Assembly: GCA_900466575.1 (NCBI GenBank)
Contig: UBMP01000017.1
Coordinates: 45,049-109,048 of the forward strand
Direction: 5' to 3'
Source of the DNA: Hyphomicrobiales bacterium
GTDB lineage: Bacteria > Pseudomonadota > Alphaproteobacteria > Rhizobiales > Rhizobiaceae
Length of the DNA stretch: 64,000 nt
Shown: positions 35,673 to 46,743 of the stretch, piece by piece
How positions within the stretch are numbered: position 1 is the stretch's first letter
How the letters are laid out: each line of letters starts with the position of its first letter
Notes under the pieces: model-generated
Told to the model about the DNA's origin: nothing
Database searches by the model: none
Seen by the model: the letters and a program-made list of their open reading frames with translations, nothing else
Translations under genes and position numbers: made by a program

Positions 35673-38600
35673 GTGGACGGCGCGGCGAATCCCTCCCGCA
35701 TCTTCATCGACCGGCCGATCGCCACGACCTTGCTCATGGTCGCGATCGTTCTCGTCGGCCTTTTCGCCTATCGCTACCTGCCGATTTCGGCGCTGCCGGA
35801 AGTGGATTATCCGACAATCCAGGTGCAGACCTTCTATCCGGGCGCCAGCCCCGAGGTGATGACCTCGGCGATTACCGCGCCGCTGGAGCGACAATTTGGA
35901 CAGATGCCCTCGCTTGCGGAAATGCATTCGCAATCGAGCGGCGGGGCCTCGGTCATCACGCTGCGCTTCGGGCTTGATCTGTCACTCGATATTGCCGAGC
36001 AGGAGGTGCAGGCCGCCATCAACGCCGCCGGCAACCTGCTGCCCTCGGATCTGCCCGCTCCGCCGATCTATGCCAAGGTCAATCCTGCCGATGCGCCCAT
36101 CCTGACACTGGGCATCACGTCCCCGGTTCTGCCGCTGCCGGATCTCGAAGGCCTGGTCGAGGCGAAACTCAGCCAGAAGCTCTCGCAGATGCCGGGCGTC
36201 GGTCTTGTGTCGATTTCAGGCGGCGAGCGGCCTGCCGTGCGCATCCATGCCAATCCGCGGGCGCTGGCGGCCTATGGGCTCAATCTCGATGACTTGCGCT
36301 CGACGATTTCCAATCTCAACGTCAACAGTCCGAAGGGCAATTTCGACGGCAAGTCGCAAAGCTTTTCGATCGCGGCCAACGACCAGATTCGCGACCCGAA
36401 GGATTATCTCTCCTCGGTGATTGCCTATCGCAACAGCGCGCCCGTCAGGCTTTCCGATGTCGCGACCGTCGAGCAGGCCGCGGAAAACCCGCGCCTTGCC
36501 GCCTGGATGAACCGCGAAAGCGCGCTCATCCTGAACGTCCAGCGGCAGCCGGGCGGCAATGTCATTGCCGTGGTGGATGCGATCAAGGCGGCACTGCCAC
36601 AGCTGACCTCAACGCTGCCGGCCTCCGTCCACGTGACGCCGCTGACCGACCGCACGGTGACGATCCGCGCGTCTGTCTCGGATGTGGAATTTGAACTCAC
36701 GCTCTCCGTCGCGCTCGTCGTGCTCGTCATCTTCCTCTTCCTGCGTAACCTGCCGGCGACGCTGATCCCAAGCCTTTCCGTGCCGCTGAGCCTTGTCGGC
36801 ACGCTCGCCGTGATGGTCGAACTCGGCTACAGCCTCGACAATCTCTCGCTGATGGCCCTGACGATCGCCACCGGCTTCGTGGTCGACGATGCCATCGTGA
36901 TGATCGAGAATATCGCCCGCTATCTGGAAATGGGCGAAACGCCCTATCGGGCGGCGGTCAAGGGCGCCGGAGAAATCGGCTTCACCATTATCGCGCTGAC
37001 GATCTCTCTGATCGCGGTTCTGATCCCGCTGCTCTTCATGGGCGATGTCGTCGGGCGTCTGTTCCATGAATTCGCCATGACGCTCGCCGTGACGATTGCG
37101 ATTTCGGCCGTGGTGTCGCTGACGCTGGTGCCGATGCTCTGCGCAAAATTCCTCAAACCGGAGGCACAAGGCAGCACGCGCCACCATGCGAGCGGCGGCC
37201 GGCTCTTCCAGTGGATGATTGGCCATTATGCTCGCATGCTGGATGTCGTTCTCGACTTTCGCGGGATCACGCTTCTCGTCGCGCTCGCAACGCTAGTCGC
37301 AACCGTCTGGTTCTATATCGCCATCCCTAAGGGCTTTTTCCCGACACAGGATACCGGGCTGATCCAGGGCTTTACCACGGCGGCACAGGATATTTCCTTC
37401 AGCGCCATGGCCGATCGCCAGCAGGCGATCGTGGATGCGGTCCTTAAAGACCCCGACGTCGCCTCCGTCTCCTCCTTCATCGGCGTTGACGGGACGAACA
37501 TGACGCTGAATTCGGGCCGTATCCTCATCAACCTGAAGCCGCACGACCAACGTTCGCTGACCGCCAGCCAGATCGCCGCGCGGATCGCAGAGGCGACGGC
37601 GAACGTACCGGGCGTCCGGCTGAACATGCAGCCGGTGCAGGACCTGACCGTCGATACCGCCGCCAGCGCCATGCAATACCAGATGACGATCAACAATCCG
37701 GATTTTGCGACACTGAAGACCTGGGAGCCGAAGCTGCTCGAAGAGCTGAGACAGATCCCCGAAATCTCGGAGATCACCAGCGACATGCAGCAACAGGGTC
37801 GCGCGGCGGTGCTTACCATCGATCGGGCAACGGCCGCCCGTTTCGGGGTCACCCCGGCGACGGTGGACAGCGCACTTTATGACGCCTTCGGCCTGCGCAT
37901 CATCTCCACCATCTTCACGCAGGCCAATCAGTACCGCGTCATTCTCGATGTCGATCCGGCCTTGCAGAAGAGCCCGAAGGGGCTCGACGCCATCTATCTG
38001 CCGTCCTCTGCCTCCTCGACGGGACAGGTGCCGCTCTCGACCATTGCGAGCCTGAGCTACCAGACCGCCCCGCTCTCCGTCGAGCATATCGGTCAATTGC
38101 CGGCCACCACCCTCGCCTTCAACCTCGCACCGGGCGCGTCGCTCGGAGAGGCGGTGGAAAAGATCAATGCTGCGGTGGCGAAGCTCGACATGCCGAAGAG
38201 CTTCAACATTCATTTCGAGGGCGCGGCCTCTGCCTTCCAGTCGGCGCTGTCAAACGAGGTTCTGCTGCTGCTCGCCGCCGTTGCCACGATGTATATCGTG
38301 CTCGGCGTGCTCTACGAGAGCTTCGTCCATCCGATCACCATCCTTTCGACGCTGCCCTCCGCCGGGATCGGCGCGCTGCTGGCGCTCGATCTCTCCGGTT
38401 CCGGTCTCGACATTATCGGCGTCATTGGCATCGTGCTGCTGATCGGCATCGTCAAGAAGAACGCGATCATGATCATCGACTTTGCGCTGGTCGCCCAGCG
38501 CGAGGAAGGCAAGTCGCCCCGCGAGGCCATCCGGCAGGCCTGCCTGCTGCGTCTGCGGCCAATCCTGATGACGACCATGGCGGCCATGTTCGGCGCGCTG

Positions 38601-38789
38601 CCGCTGATGTTCGGCACCGGCGTCGGCTCGGAGCTGCGTCATCCGCTGGGCCTCGCCATTGTCGGCGGTCTGGCGGTGAGCCAGGTCCTGACCCTCTTCA
38701 CGACACCGGTCATCTATCTCGCGTTTGAAAGCCTTGCCCGCCGGCTGCGGGGCGAGCGGGACGACAGTGCCGTCGGGGTCGCGGGATGA
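35673..38789 (+). CDS. mdtB: RND efflux inner-membrane pump subunit (MdtB-like)
   Basis: A 1038-residue RND transporter with the standard 12 membrane segments and two large periplasmic loops. It starts at a GTG, three bases after the mdtA stop ([13 protein letters not shown] is the first helix). The proton-relay region in helix 4 reads [18 protein letters not shown], with the Asp pair. Family motifs include [16 protein letters not shown] and [18 protein letters not shown]. In E. coli MdtB and MdtC form a heterotrimer, MdtB-like subunits mainly relaying protons. Likely substrates are bile-salt-like, novobiocin-like or plant compounds, but this is only by analogy. Confidence 0.93.
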   Translation: MDGAANPSRIFIDRPIATTLLMVAIVLVGLFAYRYLPISALPEVDYPTIQVQTFYPGASPEVMTSAITAPLERQFGQMPSLAEMHSQSSGGASVITLRFGLDLSLDIAEQEVQAAINAAGNLLPSDLPAPPIYAKVNPADAPILTLGITSPVLPLPDLEGLVEAKLSQKLSQMPGVGLVSISGGERPAVRIHANPRALAAYGLNLDDLRSTISNLNVNSPKGNFDGKSQSFSIAANDQIRDPKDYLSSVIAYRNSAPVRLSDVATVEQAAENPRLAAWMNRESALILNVQRQPGGNVIAVVDAIKAALPQLTSTLPASVHVTPLTDRTVTIRASVSDVEFELTLSVALVVLVIFLFLRNLPATLIPSLSVPLSLVGTLAVMVELGYSLDNLSLMALTIATGFVVDDAIVMIENIARYLEMGETPYRAAVKGAGEIGFTIIALTISLIAVLIPLLFMGDVVGRLFHEFAMTLAVTIAISAVVSLTLVPMLCAKFLKPEAQGSTRHHASGGRLFQWMIGHYARMLDVVLDFRGITLLVALATLVATVWFYIAIPKGFFPTQDTGLIQGFTTAAQDISFSAMADRQQAIVDAVLKDPDVASVSSFIGVDGTNMTLNSGRILINLKPHDQRSLTASQIAARIAEATANVPGVRLNMQPVQDLTVDTAASAMQYQMTINNPDFATLKTWEPKLLEELRQIPEISEITSDMQQQGRAAVLTIDRATAARFGVTPATVDSALYDAFGLRIISTIFTQANQYRVILDVDPALQKSPKGLDAIYLPSSASSTGQVPLSTIASLSYQTAPLSVEHIGQLPATTLAFNLAPGASLGEAVEKINAAVAKLDMPKSFNIHFEGAASAFQSALSNEVLLLLAAVATMYIVLGVLYESFVHPITILSTLPSAGIGALLALDLSGSGLDIIGVIGIVLLIGIVKKNAIMIIDFALVAQREEGKSPREAIRQACLLRLRPILMTTMAAMFGALPLMFGTGVGSELRHPLGLAIVGGLAVSQVLTLFTTPVIYLAFESLARRLRGERDDSAVGVAG

Positions 38790-41700
38790 ATATCTCGGCG
38801 CCCTTCATCCGCCGACCGGTGGCAACGGCGCTGATCTCGGCGGCCTTTGCGCTGGCGGGGTTGATCGCCTTCAGGCAATTGCCCGTTGCCCCCCTGCCGC
38901 AGGTCGATACGCCGACCATTTCCGTTTCGGCAAATATGCCGGGCGCAAGTCCGGACACGATGGCGGCCGATGTGGCGGGGCCGCTGGAAAAGCATTTGAG
39001 CCAGATCGCCGACGTCACCGAAATGACGTCCTCCTCCTCGCAAGGCTCGACGCGCATCGTCCTGCAATTCGGGCTGAACCGCGATATCAACGGCGCGGCC
39101 CGCGACGTGCAGGCCGCCATCAATGCCGCGCGTGCGGATCTCCCGACATCGCTTCGCTCCAATCCGAGCTACCGCAAGAGCAATCCGGCGGATGCGCCGA
39201 TCATGGTCCTGTCGCTGACCTCGGCCAACCGCTCGCAGGGCCAGCTCTACGATGTCGCCTCGAACATCCTTCAGCAGGCGCTGTCGCAGATCAAGGGCGT
39301 CGGCGAGGTCGATGTCGGCGGCTCGTCTCTGCCGGCCGTGCGCGTCGAACTCGATCCCGGCCCGCTGTTCAAATATGGCATCGGTCTTGAAGATATCCGC
39401 GCGGCCCTCGCCTCGGCGAACGCCAATGCGCCCAAGGGACTGATCGAGCCGGGCGACCAGCATCTCCAGATTTACACGAACGATCAGGCCAGCAAGGCGG
39501 ACGATTATCGCAACCTCATCGTCGCCTGGCGCAACAATGCCGGCGTGAAGCTGTCCGATGTGGCGGAGGTGAAGGATGGCGTCGAGGATCTGCGCAATGC
39601 GGGCCTTGCCGATGGCAAGCCGGCCGTTCTGCTTCAGGTCATGCGGCAGCCGGGCGCGAACATCATCGAGACCGTTGATCTCATCAAAGCCGCGCTTCCG
39701 CAGCTGGAAGCTGCCTTGCCCGGCGATGTGGATCTGACGCTGACGCTCGACCGTTCGAGCACCATCCGCGCCTCGCTCTTCGACACGGAAAAGACGCTGA
39801 TCATTTCCGTTGTGCTGGTCATGCTGGTCGTCTTCGTCTTCCTGCGCAATGTCCGGGCCGCGCTGATCCCGAGCATCGCGGTTCCGATCTCCATCATCGG
39901 CGCCTTTGCCGCCATGTGGTTCGACGGCGCAAGCCTCGACAATCTCTCGCTCATGGCCCTGACGATCTCGACCGGCTTCGTCGTGGATGACGCCATCGTC
40001 ATGCTGGAAAATGTCGTGCGGCATATGGAAATGGGGAAGTCCCGGCTTCAGGCCGCGTTCGATGGCGCGCGCGAGGTTGGCTTCACGCTGATGTCGATCA
40101 ACATTTCGCTGATCGCGGTCTTCGTGCCTATTCTCTTCATGGGTGGCATTGTCGGCCGCTTCTTCCATGAGTTCGCCGTCACGCTGTCGATGGCGGTGAT
40201 GATCTCGCTTCTGCTGTCGCTGACCGCGACGCCCATGATGTGCGCGCGGCTACTGCCGCCGATCGCCGAGGAAAAGCACGGGCGTCTCTATCGTGCCACG
40301 GAAGCCGCCTTCAATGCCGTGCAACGCGGCTATGCGGCCTCGCTGCGCTTCCTGCTCAATTACAGTTTCTATGTCATCCTCTCGCTGTTTGCGACGGTGG
40401 CGCTGAATGTCTATTTCTTCACGATCAGTGCTTACGGCCTCTTCCCCAGCGAGGATACCGGCGTGCTTGTCGGCGGCATTCAGGCCGACCAGAGCATTTC
40501 CTTCCAGGCCATGAAGGGCAAGCTCACGCAACTGCAGGAGATCGTCAAAAGTGATCCGGCGATTGCCCATGTCGCCGGCGTGATCGGCGGGCGGCAGACC
40601 AATTCGGGCTTCATCTTCGCCTCCCTGAAGCCGATCGCGGAGCGCAAGATTTCCTCCGACCTCGTGGTCCAGCGCCTGCGTCCCAGGCTTTCGGAAGTCG
40701 CCGGCGCGCGCGTCTTTCTGCAGGGGGCAGCGGATTTTCGCACCGGCGGACGCCAGAGCAATTCCGCCTATCAGTTCACCCTTCAATCCGACGATACCAA
40801 GGCGCTTTACGAATGGGCGCCGAAGCTGACGCAAGCGCTTCAGGGCATCGATATCCTCACCGACGTCAATTCCGACCGCCAGCAGGCCGGGCGCGAGATC
40901 AACGTGTCGATAGACCGCGACGCGGTGGCCCGTCTCGGACTGTCGCTCAGCGCCGTGGATAACACGCTCTACGACGCCTTCGGCCAGCGGCAGGTGTCGA
41001 CCATCTACAGCGCGCTCAACCAGTATCATGTCGTCATGGAACTGGCCCCGAAGTTCTGGCAGAACCCGGATACGCTGAAAAACCTCTGGGTCTCGACATC
41101 CGGCGCCAATGTCTCGGGAGCGCAGAAGACAAATACCAGCGCCGGCGCCTTTTCGAGTGGCTCAAGCGCCAGCAACAGCGCGGCAGCGGCGGCCAGTGCG
41201 GCCTTACGCAATCAAGCGGTCAATTCCATTGCCGCGACCGGCAAGGGATCTGCCTCATCGGGCGCATCGGTCTCGACGAGCCAGGAGCAGATGATCCCCT
41301 TTTCAGCCTTTGCCAGCTACGGGGCGGACCTGACGCCGCTTTCGGTCAACCATCAGGGCTTTTTTGCCGCGACGACCATTTCCTTCAATCTCGCGCCCGG
41401 CCATTCGCTCTCCGAAGCGCAGGCCGCCATTTCGGACGCCATGATCCGCCTCGGCGTGCCGAAAACGGTGCAGGGCTCCTTTGCCGGTACGGCGAGCACC
41501 TTCAGCAAGCAGCTCTCCGATGAGCCGTTGCTCATCCTCGCCGCACTGGCCGCCATCTATGTCGTGCTCGGCGTGCTCTACGAAAGCTACATCCACCCGC
41601 TGACGATCCTCTCGACGCTTCCCTCGGCGAGTGTCGGCGCGATGCTGGCGCTGCATCTCTTCGGACAGGAATTCGACATCATCGCCTTTATCGGCGTGAT

Positions 41701-42076
41701 CCTTCTGATCGGCATCGTGAAGAAGAACGCGATCATGATGATCGACTTCGCGCTGGAAGCGATGAAGACAGGGCTGACGCCCAAAGAGGCGATCATCGAG
41801 GCCTGTATCCGCCGTTTCCGTCCGATCATGATGACCACCTTTGCTGCGCTCCTTGGCGCGCTACCGCTCGCCTTCGGCACGGGCGAAGGCTCCGAATTGC
41901 GTCATCCGTTGGGGATTTCGGTTGTGGGCGGCTTGATCGTCAGCCAGATCTTGACACTTTACACCACGCCCGCCGTATTCCTCTATCTCGATCGCTTCAG
42001 CAGGTTCGTATCCCGCTGGTGGAAGAGGGTCTATTTCGGTCGCATCGATGAAACGCCCCTGGAGGCAAGACCATGA
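38786..42076 (+). CDS. mdtC: RND efflux inner-membrane pump subunit (MdtC-like) with Ser/Ala-rich insert
   Basis: A 1096-residue RND pump whose ATG overlaps the mdtB stop (ATGA). It keeps [15 protein letters not shown] at the N-terminus, [18 protein letters not shown] in helix 4 and [19 protein letters not shown] near the end. It is about 70 residues longer than E. coli MdtC because of a low-complexity insert at residues about 775-832 ([20 protein letters not shown], then [15 protein letters not shown]) in the second periplasmic loop, just before the PFSAFASY block. The insert should lie at the funnel or docking surface. It acts with MdtB and MdtA. Confidence 0.92.
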   Translation: MNISAPFIRRPVATALISAAFALAGLIAFRQLPVAPLPQVDTPTISVSANMPGASPDTMAADVAGPLEKHLSQIADVTEMTSSSSQGSTRIVLQFGLNRDINGAARDVQAAINAARADLPTSLRSNPSYRKSNPADAPIMVLSLTSANRSQGQLYDVASNILQQALSQIKGVGEVDVGGSSLPAVRVELDPGPLFKYGIGLEDIRAALASANANAPKGLIEPGDQHLQIYTNDQASKADDYRNLIVAWRNNAGVKLSDVAEVKDGVEDLRNAGLADGKPAVLLQVMRQPGANIIETVDLIKAALPQLEAALPGDVDLTLTLDRSSTIRASLFDTEKTLIISVVLVMLVVFVFLRNVRAALIPSIAVPISIIGAFAAMWFDGASLDNLSLMALTISTGFVVDDAIVMLENVVRHMEMGKSRLQAAFDGAREVGFTLMSINISLIAVFVPILFMGGIVGRFFHEFAVTLSMAVMISLLLSLTATPMMCARLLPPIAEEKHGRLYRATEAAFNAVQRGYAASLRFLLNYSFYVILSLFATVALNVYFFTISAYGLFPSEDTGVLVGGIQADQSISFQAMKGKLTQLQEIVKSDPAIAHVAGVIGGRQTNSGFIFASLKPIAERKISSDLVVQRLRPRLSEVAGARVFLQGAADFRTGGRQSNSAYQFTLQSDDTKALYEWAPKLTQALQGIDILTDVNSDRQQAGREINVSIDRDAVARLGLSLSAVDNTLYDAFGQRQVSTIYSALNQYHVVMELAPKFWQNPDTLKNLWVSTSGANVSGAQKTNTSAGAFSSGSSASNSAAAAASAALRNQAVNSIAATGKGSASSGASVSTSQEQMIPFSAFASYGADLTPLSVNHQGFFAATTISFNLAPGHSLSEAQAAISDAMIRLGVPKTVQGSFAGTASTFSKQLSDEPLLILAALAAIYVVLGVLYESYIHPLTILSTLPSASVGAMLALHLFGQEFDIIAFIGVILLIGIVKKNAIMMIDFALEAMKTGLTPKEAIIEACIRRFRPIMMTTFAALLGALPLAFGTGEGSELRHPLGISVVGGLIVSQILTLYTTPAVFLYLDRFSRFVSRWWKRVYFGRIDETPLEARP

Positions 42077-43482
42077 AGGCTCGCGGATCGAGAGTTGTTG
42101 CCGGTATCGTTATTCCCGCGCTGCTTGCCGGATGCAGCATGGTTGGCCCGGACTATCTGCGCCCGAATGTCGACACGCCGACGGCGTTCAAGGAGCTCCC
42201 GAAACAGGCCGGCTGGCGTGCGGCGGCCCCCGCGGACGATGCGGCCAAAGGCGATTGGTGGGCGATTTTCAACGATCCCGAACTCGACCAGCTGGAAAAC
42301 CAGGTCACGCTCAACAACGAGACGCTCAAGGTCAGCGAAGCCAACTATCGTCAGGCCGAGGCCATGATGGACGAGGCCCGCGCCGCCATCTGGCCTTCGA
42401 TTACCGGCGGCTCGGGCCTTAGCCGAGCACGCCAGACGGGGACGATCGCCAATTCCGCAACGGCCAATGTGACGGCAGGCTGGACGCTTGACCTCTGGGG
42501 CAAGTTGCGACGAGGTCTGGAGGAACAGAAGGCGGCGGATGCCGCAAGCGCGGCCGATCTGGCCAATGCAAAGCTGACCGAACAGGCGGCTCTTGCGGCT
42601 GCATTGTTCAATCTGCGTGAGACGGATGCCATGCACGATCTTCTCGCGAGGACGGTCTCCGAATACGAGAAATCGTTGGAGATTGCGCAGAATCAGCACG
42701 CGGCCGGAACAGTCGCGCGGTCGGATGTCATTACCGCGCAGGCCCAGATGCTTGCGGCGAGGGTGAGCCTGACCAATACCGGTGTCGCCCGAGCCCAATA
42801 CGAACACGCCATTGCCACGCTAATCGGCAAACCGCCGGAAGAGGTCTCGATTGCGCCGCGACCGCTGACGCGTGCGGTGCCAAAGGTGCCCGTCTCGTTA
42901 CCTTCGACACTTTTGGAACGCCGCCCCGATATTGCTTCCGCAGAACGCAAGATGCAGGCGGCGAATGCCGCAATCGGTGTGGCCATCGGCGCCTATTATC
43001 CGGATATCTCGCTGTCGGGCAGCTATGGCGTTGCCAGCAATCTGGTGAAAGCCGGCAACCCCGTCTGGTCCATCGGACTGTCGCTCGCGCAAACTTTCTT
43101 CAACGGCGGGCTGACTGACGCACAGGTGAAAGCGGCCAAGGCCGGCTATGACGCCTCGGTCGCCACCTACCGCCAGACGGTCTTGACCGCCTTTCAGCAG
43201 GTCGACGACCAGTTGGCGACCTCGCGCATTCTCGCCGAGCAGGCCGGCATCGAGGCGCAATCGGTCGCGGCTTCAAGGCAGGCACTCGACATCGCGCTCA
43301 ACGAATACAAGGCCGGCACACAGAGCTATACCGCCGTCGTCACCGCACAGGCCACGGCGCTATCCAGCCAGCAGCAGGCGCTTGAAACGACCAATCAGCG
43401 GCTTCAATCCGCCGTTTCCTTGATCGTCGCGCTCGGCGGGGGCTGGGACCAACGTCAGGACGTTCATGCAGGCCTTCAATGA
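42073..43482 (+). CDS. Outer-membrane efflux lipoprotein, NodT/OprM family
   Basis: A 469-residue TolC-type outer-membrane factor. The N-terminal signal ends in a lipobox (ALLAGC), so Cys near residue 21 should be lipidated. Two OEP repeats follow, with PDLSA-type motifs such as NETLKVSEANYRQAEAMMDE and IGVAIGAYYPDISLSGSYG. The start overlaps the mdtC stop. NodT-family proteins complete RND efflux systems in rhizobia, so this operon encodes all parts of a tripartite pump. No downstream gene belongs to it; a 154-base gap holding an operator for the next cluster follows. Confidence 0.92.
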   Translation: MKARGSRVVAGIVIPALLAGCSMVGPDYLRPNVDTPTAFKELPKQAGWRAAAPADDAAKGDWWAIFNDPELDQLENQVTLNNETLKVSEANYRQAEAMMDEARAAIWPSITGGSGLSRARQTGTIANSATANVTAGWTLDLWGKLRRGLEEQKAADAASAADLANAKLTEQAALAAALFNLRETDAMHDLLARTVSEYEKSLEIAQNQHAAGTVARSDVITAQAQMLAARVSLTNTGVARAQYEHAIATLIGKPPEEVSIAPRPLTRAVPKVPVSLPSTLLERRPDIASAERKMQAANAAIGVAIGAYYPDISLSGSYGVASNLVKAGNPVWSIGLSLAQTFFNGGLTDAQVKAAKAGYDASVATYRQTVLTAFQQVDDQLATSRILAEQAGIEAQSVAASRQALDIALNEYKAGTQSYTAVVTAQATALSSQQQALETTNQRLQSAVSLIVALGGGWDQRQDVHAGLQ

Positions 43483-43603
43483 AGAAGCCTGTTTCCCTGC
43501 CACCAGACCCTGCCACAGCGCTGAATTCCGTGTCCGTGAAGACAGGCCGGATTCGAATTGGCTGTTGATATTAGACTTGAGATATCGGCCATCATGCCGC
43601 ATA

Positions 43604-43627
43604 ACTTGACTACAATGTTAGTCAAGT
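43604..43627. promoter_or_regulatory. Probable GntR operator A, ACTTGACT-N8-AGTCAAGT
   Basis: A perfect 8-bp inverted repeat (ACTTGACT / AGTCAAGT, 8-base spacer) ends 9 bases before the start codon of the FGGY kinase gene and covers the space between a possible -10 (CATAAC) and the ribosome site. Closely similar palindromes lie at 52272-52301 and 53621-53644. Confidence 0.8.
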
Positions 43628-43636
43628 GGGAATGGC

Positions 43637-45139
43637 ATGTATCTCGGTTTGGATATCGGCACATCGGTAATCAAGGCAGCGCTCTTTGATGGCAGCGGCC
43701 GGGAATGTGCCGAGGCGTCGGCCCGCATGCAGCTTCTGGCGGCTCCGATCGGGTGGTCCGAACTTGACGGCGATGCCGTCTGGCATCTGGTGACCAAGGT
43801 CATCAAATCGCTTTTTCACGATGGTGCCTACAGCGTCGGCGACGTGCGGGCCGTCGGCGTCACCGGCGTGATGGTCGGCGTCTGGCTGCTGGATGAAGAA
43901 GGTTCGCTGCTGCGGGCACCCATTCTATGGAATGATGCACGAGCGCAGGTGTTGATCGACAGGCTACGCTCGGAAAACCCGCGACTGTTCTCTCAGATCT
44001 TCGCCCATTCCGGCTCGACGATGCAGCTTGGTTGCACCTTGCCCGTGCTCGCCTGGTTGAAGGAAAACGAACCGGAAGCTCTTGCACGCGCCCGTCACGT
44101 CGTCTGCGCCAAGGATTACATCCGCTATCGGTTGACGGGACGCATTGCTACGGACGAATCCGAAGCGGTGATGGCACCGGGCTCGGCTGTCCTGCGCAGT
44201 TTTCACCCGGAGCCCGCCGAGCTTCTCGGCGTGACGGAACTCCTGCATCTTCTCGCACCCGTCGAGCGTGGGGAAACGTGCGCCGGGGAGGTCACAGCGG
44301 AGGCCTCTGCCCTGACCGGAATCCCCGTCGGAACACCGGTCGCGATCGGCACGGGTGACACCGGCGCCTGCGTCCTCGGAGCCGGTGCACACGCGCCGGG
44401 TCAGGCTGTCACCGTCTTGGGCACGACCTGCCTGAATGGCGTGATCTTTGACGTTCCGGCCTACGAACCCAGCGATCTCGGCCTGCTCTTTTGCATTCCG
44501 GGAGAGCGCTGGATGAAGACCATGGTCAACGTTGCCGGCACAACTGTGCTCGACTGGTGCCTCAATTCACTCTGCCCCGATATTGGCAGCGGCGACCGGC
44601 CGTATGAGGCGTTGGGCGCGCTGGCAGAATCGAGCCATGCCGGCAGCGGCGGCGTGATTTTCGTGCCCTACCTCTCCGCAAGCGGCGTCATCGCGCCGCG
44701 CATCGAACCCGGTGCGCGGGCCGGATTTCACGGGCTTGCCCCGCAGCATAGCCGCGCGGACCTGGTGCGGTCGATCTATGAGGGCATGGCCTATGCCATT
44801 CGGGATTGCTACGAGCAGATCGGGGGCGCCGGCGCCGGTATCCGCCTCTCCGGTGGCGGAGCGCGCAGCCCTTTCTGGGCGCAGATGATTTCCGACGTCA
44901 CCGGCTATGCGGTCGAGATTCCGGAGGGGACGCAGTTCGGAGCCAAGGGTGCGGCGCTTTGTTCAGCCGTTGCGATCGGCGATTTCGCCTCCATCGGCGA
45001 GGCTGTGGAGGCCACCTATCGCGCAAAGCGGCGGCATGATCCGAGCCCGCGATCGAAAGGAGTCTACGACGAGGCGTTCTCACGCTTCAAAATCGCCAGC
45101 GCGGCAACGCTGGATGTTCTGAAGGGCGTGGCGACCTAG
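43637..45139 (+). CDS. FGGY-family carbohydrate kinase
   Basis: A 500-residue sugar or polyol kinase of the xylulokinase/glycerol-kinase family. The ATP-binding N-terminus is LGLDIGTSVIKAALFD, the phosphate-2-like block GTGDTGACVLGAG lies in the middle, and the FGGY signature-2 region is RLSGGGARSPFWAQMISDVT. The catalytic Asp is probably in the GTGDTG block. GGGA sits before the ATG at 43637. It reads divergently from the rest of the cluster in the sense that it converges on the GntR gene. With a CUT2 importer and lactonase it probably phosphorylates an imported sugar, polyol or sugar acid at a terminal hydroxyl; which one is unknown. Confidence 0.88.
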   Translation: MYLGLDIGTSVIKAALFDGSGRECAEASARMQLLAAPIGWSELDGDAVWHLVTKVIKSLFHDGAYSVGDVRAVGVTGVMVGVWLLDEEGSLLRAPILWNDARAQVLIDRLRSENPRLFSQIFAHSGSTMQLGCTLPVLAWLKENEPEALARARHVVCAKDYIRYRLTGRIATDESEAVMAPGSAVLRSFHPEPAELLGVTELLHLLAPVERGETCAGEVTAEASALTGIPVGTPVAIGTGDTGACVLGAGAHAPGQAVTVLGTTCLNGVIFDVPAYEPSDLGLLFCIPGERWMKTMVNVAGTTVLDWCLNSLCPDIGSGDRPYEALGALAESSHAGSGGVIFVPYLSASGVIAPRIEPGARAGFHGLAPQHSRADLVRSIYEGMAYAIRDCYEQIGGAGAGIRLSGGGARSPFWAQMISDVTGYAVEIPEGTQFGAKGAALCSAVAIGDFASIGEAVEATYRAKRRHDPSPRSKGVYDEAFSRFKIASAATLDVLKGVAT

Positions 45140-45150
45140 GGAGACGGGGT

Positions 45151-45960
45151 TTACCGGTGAAAATTTCCGAAACCGACCGTATAGGTCCATTCCTTCGACT
45201 CCGGCGTCAGATCGTCCGGTCCTAGTCGTGGAAATCCGATATTCCGGATGGAAATATCCAACGGTACCGGCAGCATCAGAATACGGGAAAGCTCGATCGG
45301 TGCGCCGGTCTGGTCTGAGGCGCGTCGGATGGCGATGAAGATCGGCTGCCCGCGTGCAATATCGAGCAGGCCGGCAGTCTCCTCGTCGGCGATGGCCGGA
45401 ATATACTGATCCTCCGCCTGAACGACCGTCCGGCCGAACTGGTTGCGCAGTGTCTGGTACAGCGACTGCGAGAGATGCGAAAGCTCCAGCCCCTCCAGGA
45501 ATTTCAGATTGAGGCTGGTTTCGACCACGGCAAGCGCGCGCCCGTTCGCTGAAACCAGCCGCTTGTGCCGATAGACCATGTCGCCGGGGTTGATGCGAAA
45601 AAAGCCTCGCTCTTCCTCGGAGGCTACGGCGCGACCGCTCGACAGAACGCTGAATTCCGGCGTCAACCCCTGACCGATGATACCTTCAGTAATCGAGGCG
45701 ATGGCGCGATAGCGCTTTTCGACACCCTTGCGGTTGACGAACGTGCCCATCCCGTGCTGGCGCACGAGCAGGCCTTCCTGCACCAGGATTTCAAGGGCCT
45801 GCTGAATGGTGCGGCGGCTCACTTTGAATTCGCTGGCCAGAGGCAGTTCACCGTCGATCCGGTCATCGTAATAACGCGATACGATGCGGGCGCGGAGCGT
45901 TTCGGCAATCTGGATATAGACCGGCCGGTGGTCTTTTGCCGCTGCCCCTTGCGTATTCAC
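45151..45960 (-). CDS. GntR-family regulator, HutC/UTRA subfamily
   Basis: A 269-residue GntR regulator. The winged helix-turn-helix reads YIQIAETLRARIVSRYYDDR, LASEFKVSRRTIQQALEILV and VRQHGMGTFVNR, followed by a UTRA domain (from about 95) for a small ligand. It is the last gene of the leftward operon (binding protein to regulator), 18 bases after the creatininase-family gene. Three copies of ACTTGACT-N8-AGTCAAGT stand before the kinase, the ABC operon and the TIM-barrel gene, so it likely represses all three and its own operon. Confidence 0.9.
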   Translation of the reverse strand: MNTQGAAAKDHRPVYIQIAETLRARIVSRYYDDRIDGELPLASEFKVSRRTIQQALEILVQEGLLVRQHGMGTFVNRKGVEKRYRAIASITEGIIGQGLTPEFSVLSSGRAVASEEERGFFRINPGDMVYRHKRLVSANGRALAVVETSLNLKFLEGLELSHLSQSLYQTLRNQFGRTVVQAEDQYIPAIADEETAGLLDIARGQPIFIAIRRASDQTGAPIELSRILMLPVPLDISIRNIGFPRLGPDDLTPESKEWTYTVGFGNFHR

Positions 45961-45978
45961 TCTCGGCCTCTCGGTTGC

Positions 45979-46740
45979 CTATTTGAATTGCCGATCATAG
46001 AGCATGGCAACCTGCTTTGCCATATTGGCGAGTACGGCTGCCAGGATTTTCCCGCCTTTTTCAGCGGTTGCAGCGCGTGCGTCGCCCAGTACAGGACTCT
46101 CCGAAAACTCGGTCCAGCGATAGGCAACACTATGGAAATCCTCCGGAAAAACCGGATAATTGGCGATCGCCTTCTCCATCTCCACGGCGTCGGGAGCGAG
46201 GTGCAGCATATAGGATGTCTCGATCTCGTCGGCATGCATGAAGGCCGGATGCGCCTCCGGCTTCTCACGCACCGTTGCGATGACCGCGTTTGATCCGGGA
46301 TAGAAGAAATTCGCCAGGGTGAACCCTTCTCCCTTCATGATGCGCTGCGCGTCGCGAATGGCATTGGCATTTCCGAGATGGCCGTTGATGACGACCATCG
46401 TCAAAAGCCCCTTTGCCTTCGCGGACTGCGCGATTTCGACGATCGACCGCGTCACGGTTTCGTTGGAAATGCCGAACGAGCCGGGCGCGTCGCCCAACGA
46501 CCAGACTTGCCCGAACGGCAGGACGGGCAGACGCAAGATCGGCGTCGCGCCGTTGACGGTGCGCGCAAGCTCTTCGGCCATGCGGCCTGCAAGAATATTG
46601 TCCGTCCCGGCGGGAAGATGGTTGCCGTGACTCTCAACGGCGCCGATCGGCAGGACGAGAACCGGTCTTGCCGCCAGTGCTGCAACCATTTCGCTATCGT
46701 TCAACCGGGAGATGTCGGTTTTATCGGGAGCCAATTTCAT
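45979..46740 (-). CDS. Creatininase-family amidohydrolase
   Basis: A 253-residue enzyme of the creatininase family (creatinine amidohydrolase, MftE, FAPy deformylase ArfB). Metal-ligand motifs are visible: Glu and His in PIGAVESHGNHLPAGTD (plus the Asp), His in VVINGHLGNANAI and Glu in MHADEIETSYML. These enzymes are binuclear metal hydrolases that open cyclic amides or related bonds. In a cluster with a kinase and a lactonase-type phosphotriesterase, it may hydrolyse a lactam or a lactone instead of creatinine. It lies three bases after the phosphotriesterase-family gene, transcribed leftward in the same operon. Confidence 0.87.
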   Translation of the reverse strand: MKLAPDKTDISRLNDSEMVAALAARPVLVLPIGAVESHGNHLPAGTDNILAGRMAEELARTVNGATPILRLPVLPFGQVWSLGDAPGSFGISNETVTRSIVEIAQSAKAKGLLTMVVINGHLGNANAIRDAQRIMKGEGFTLANFFYPGSNAVIATVREKPEAHPAFMHADEIETSYMLHLAPDAVEMEKAIANYPVFPEDFHSVAYRWTEFSESPVLGDARAATAEKGGKILAAVLANMAKQVAMLYDRQFK

Positions 46741-46743
46741 TAC

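Noticed and set aside
38714..40168. 484-codon leftward open frame
   Set aside because: It is antisense to the mdtB/mdtC junction, where both pump genes are intact.
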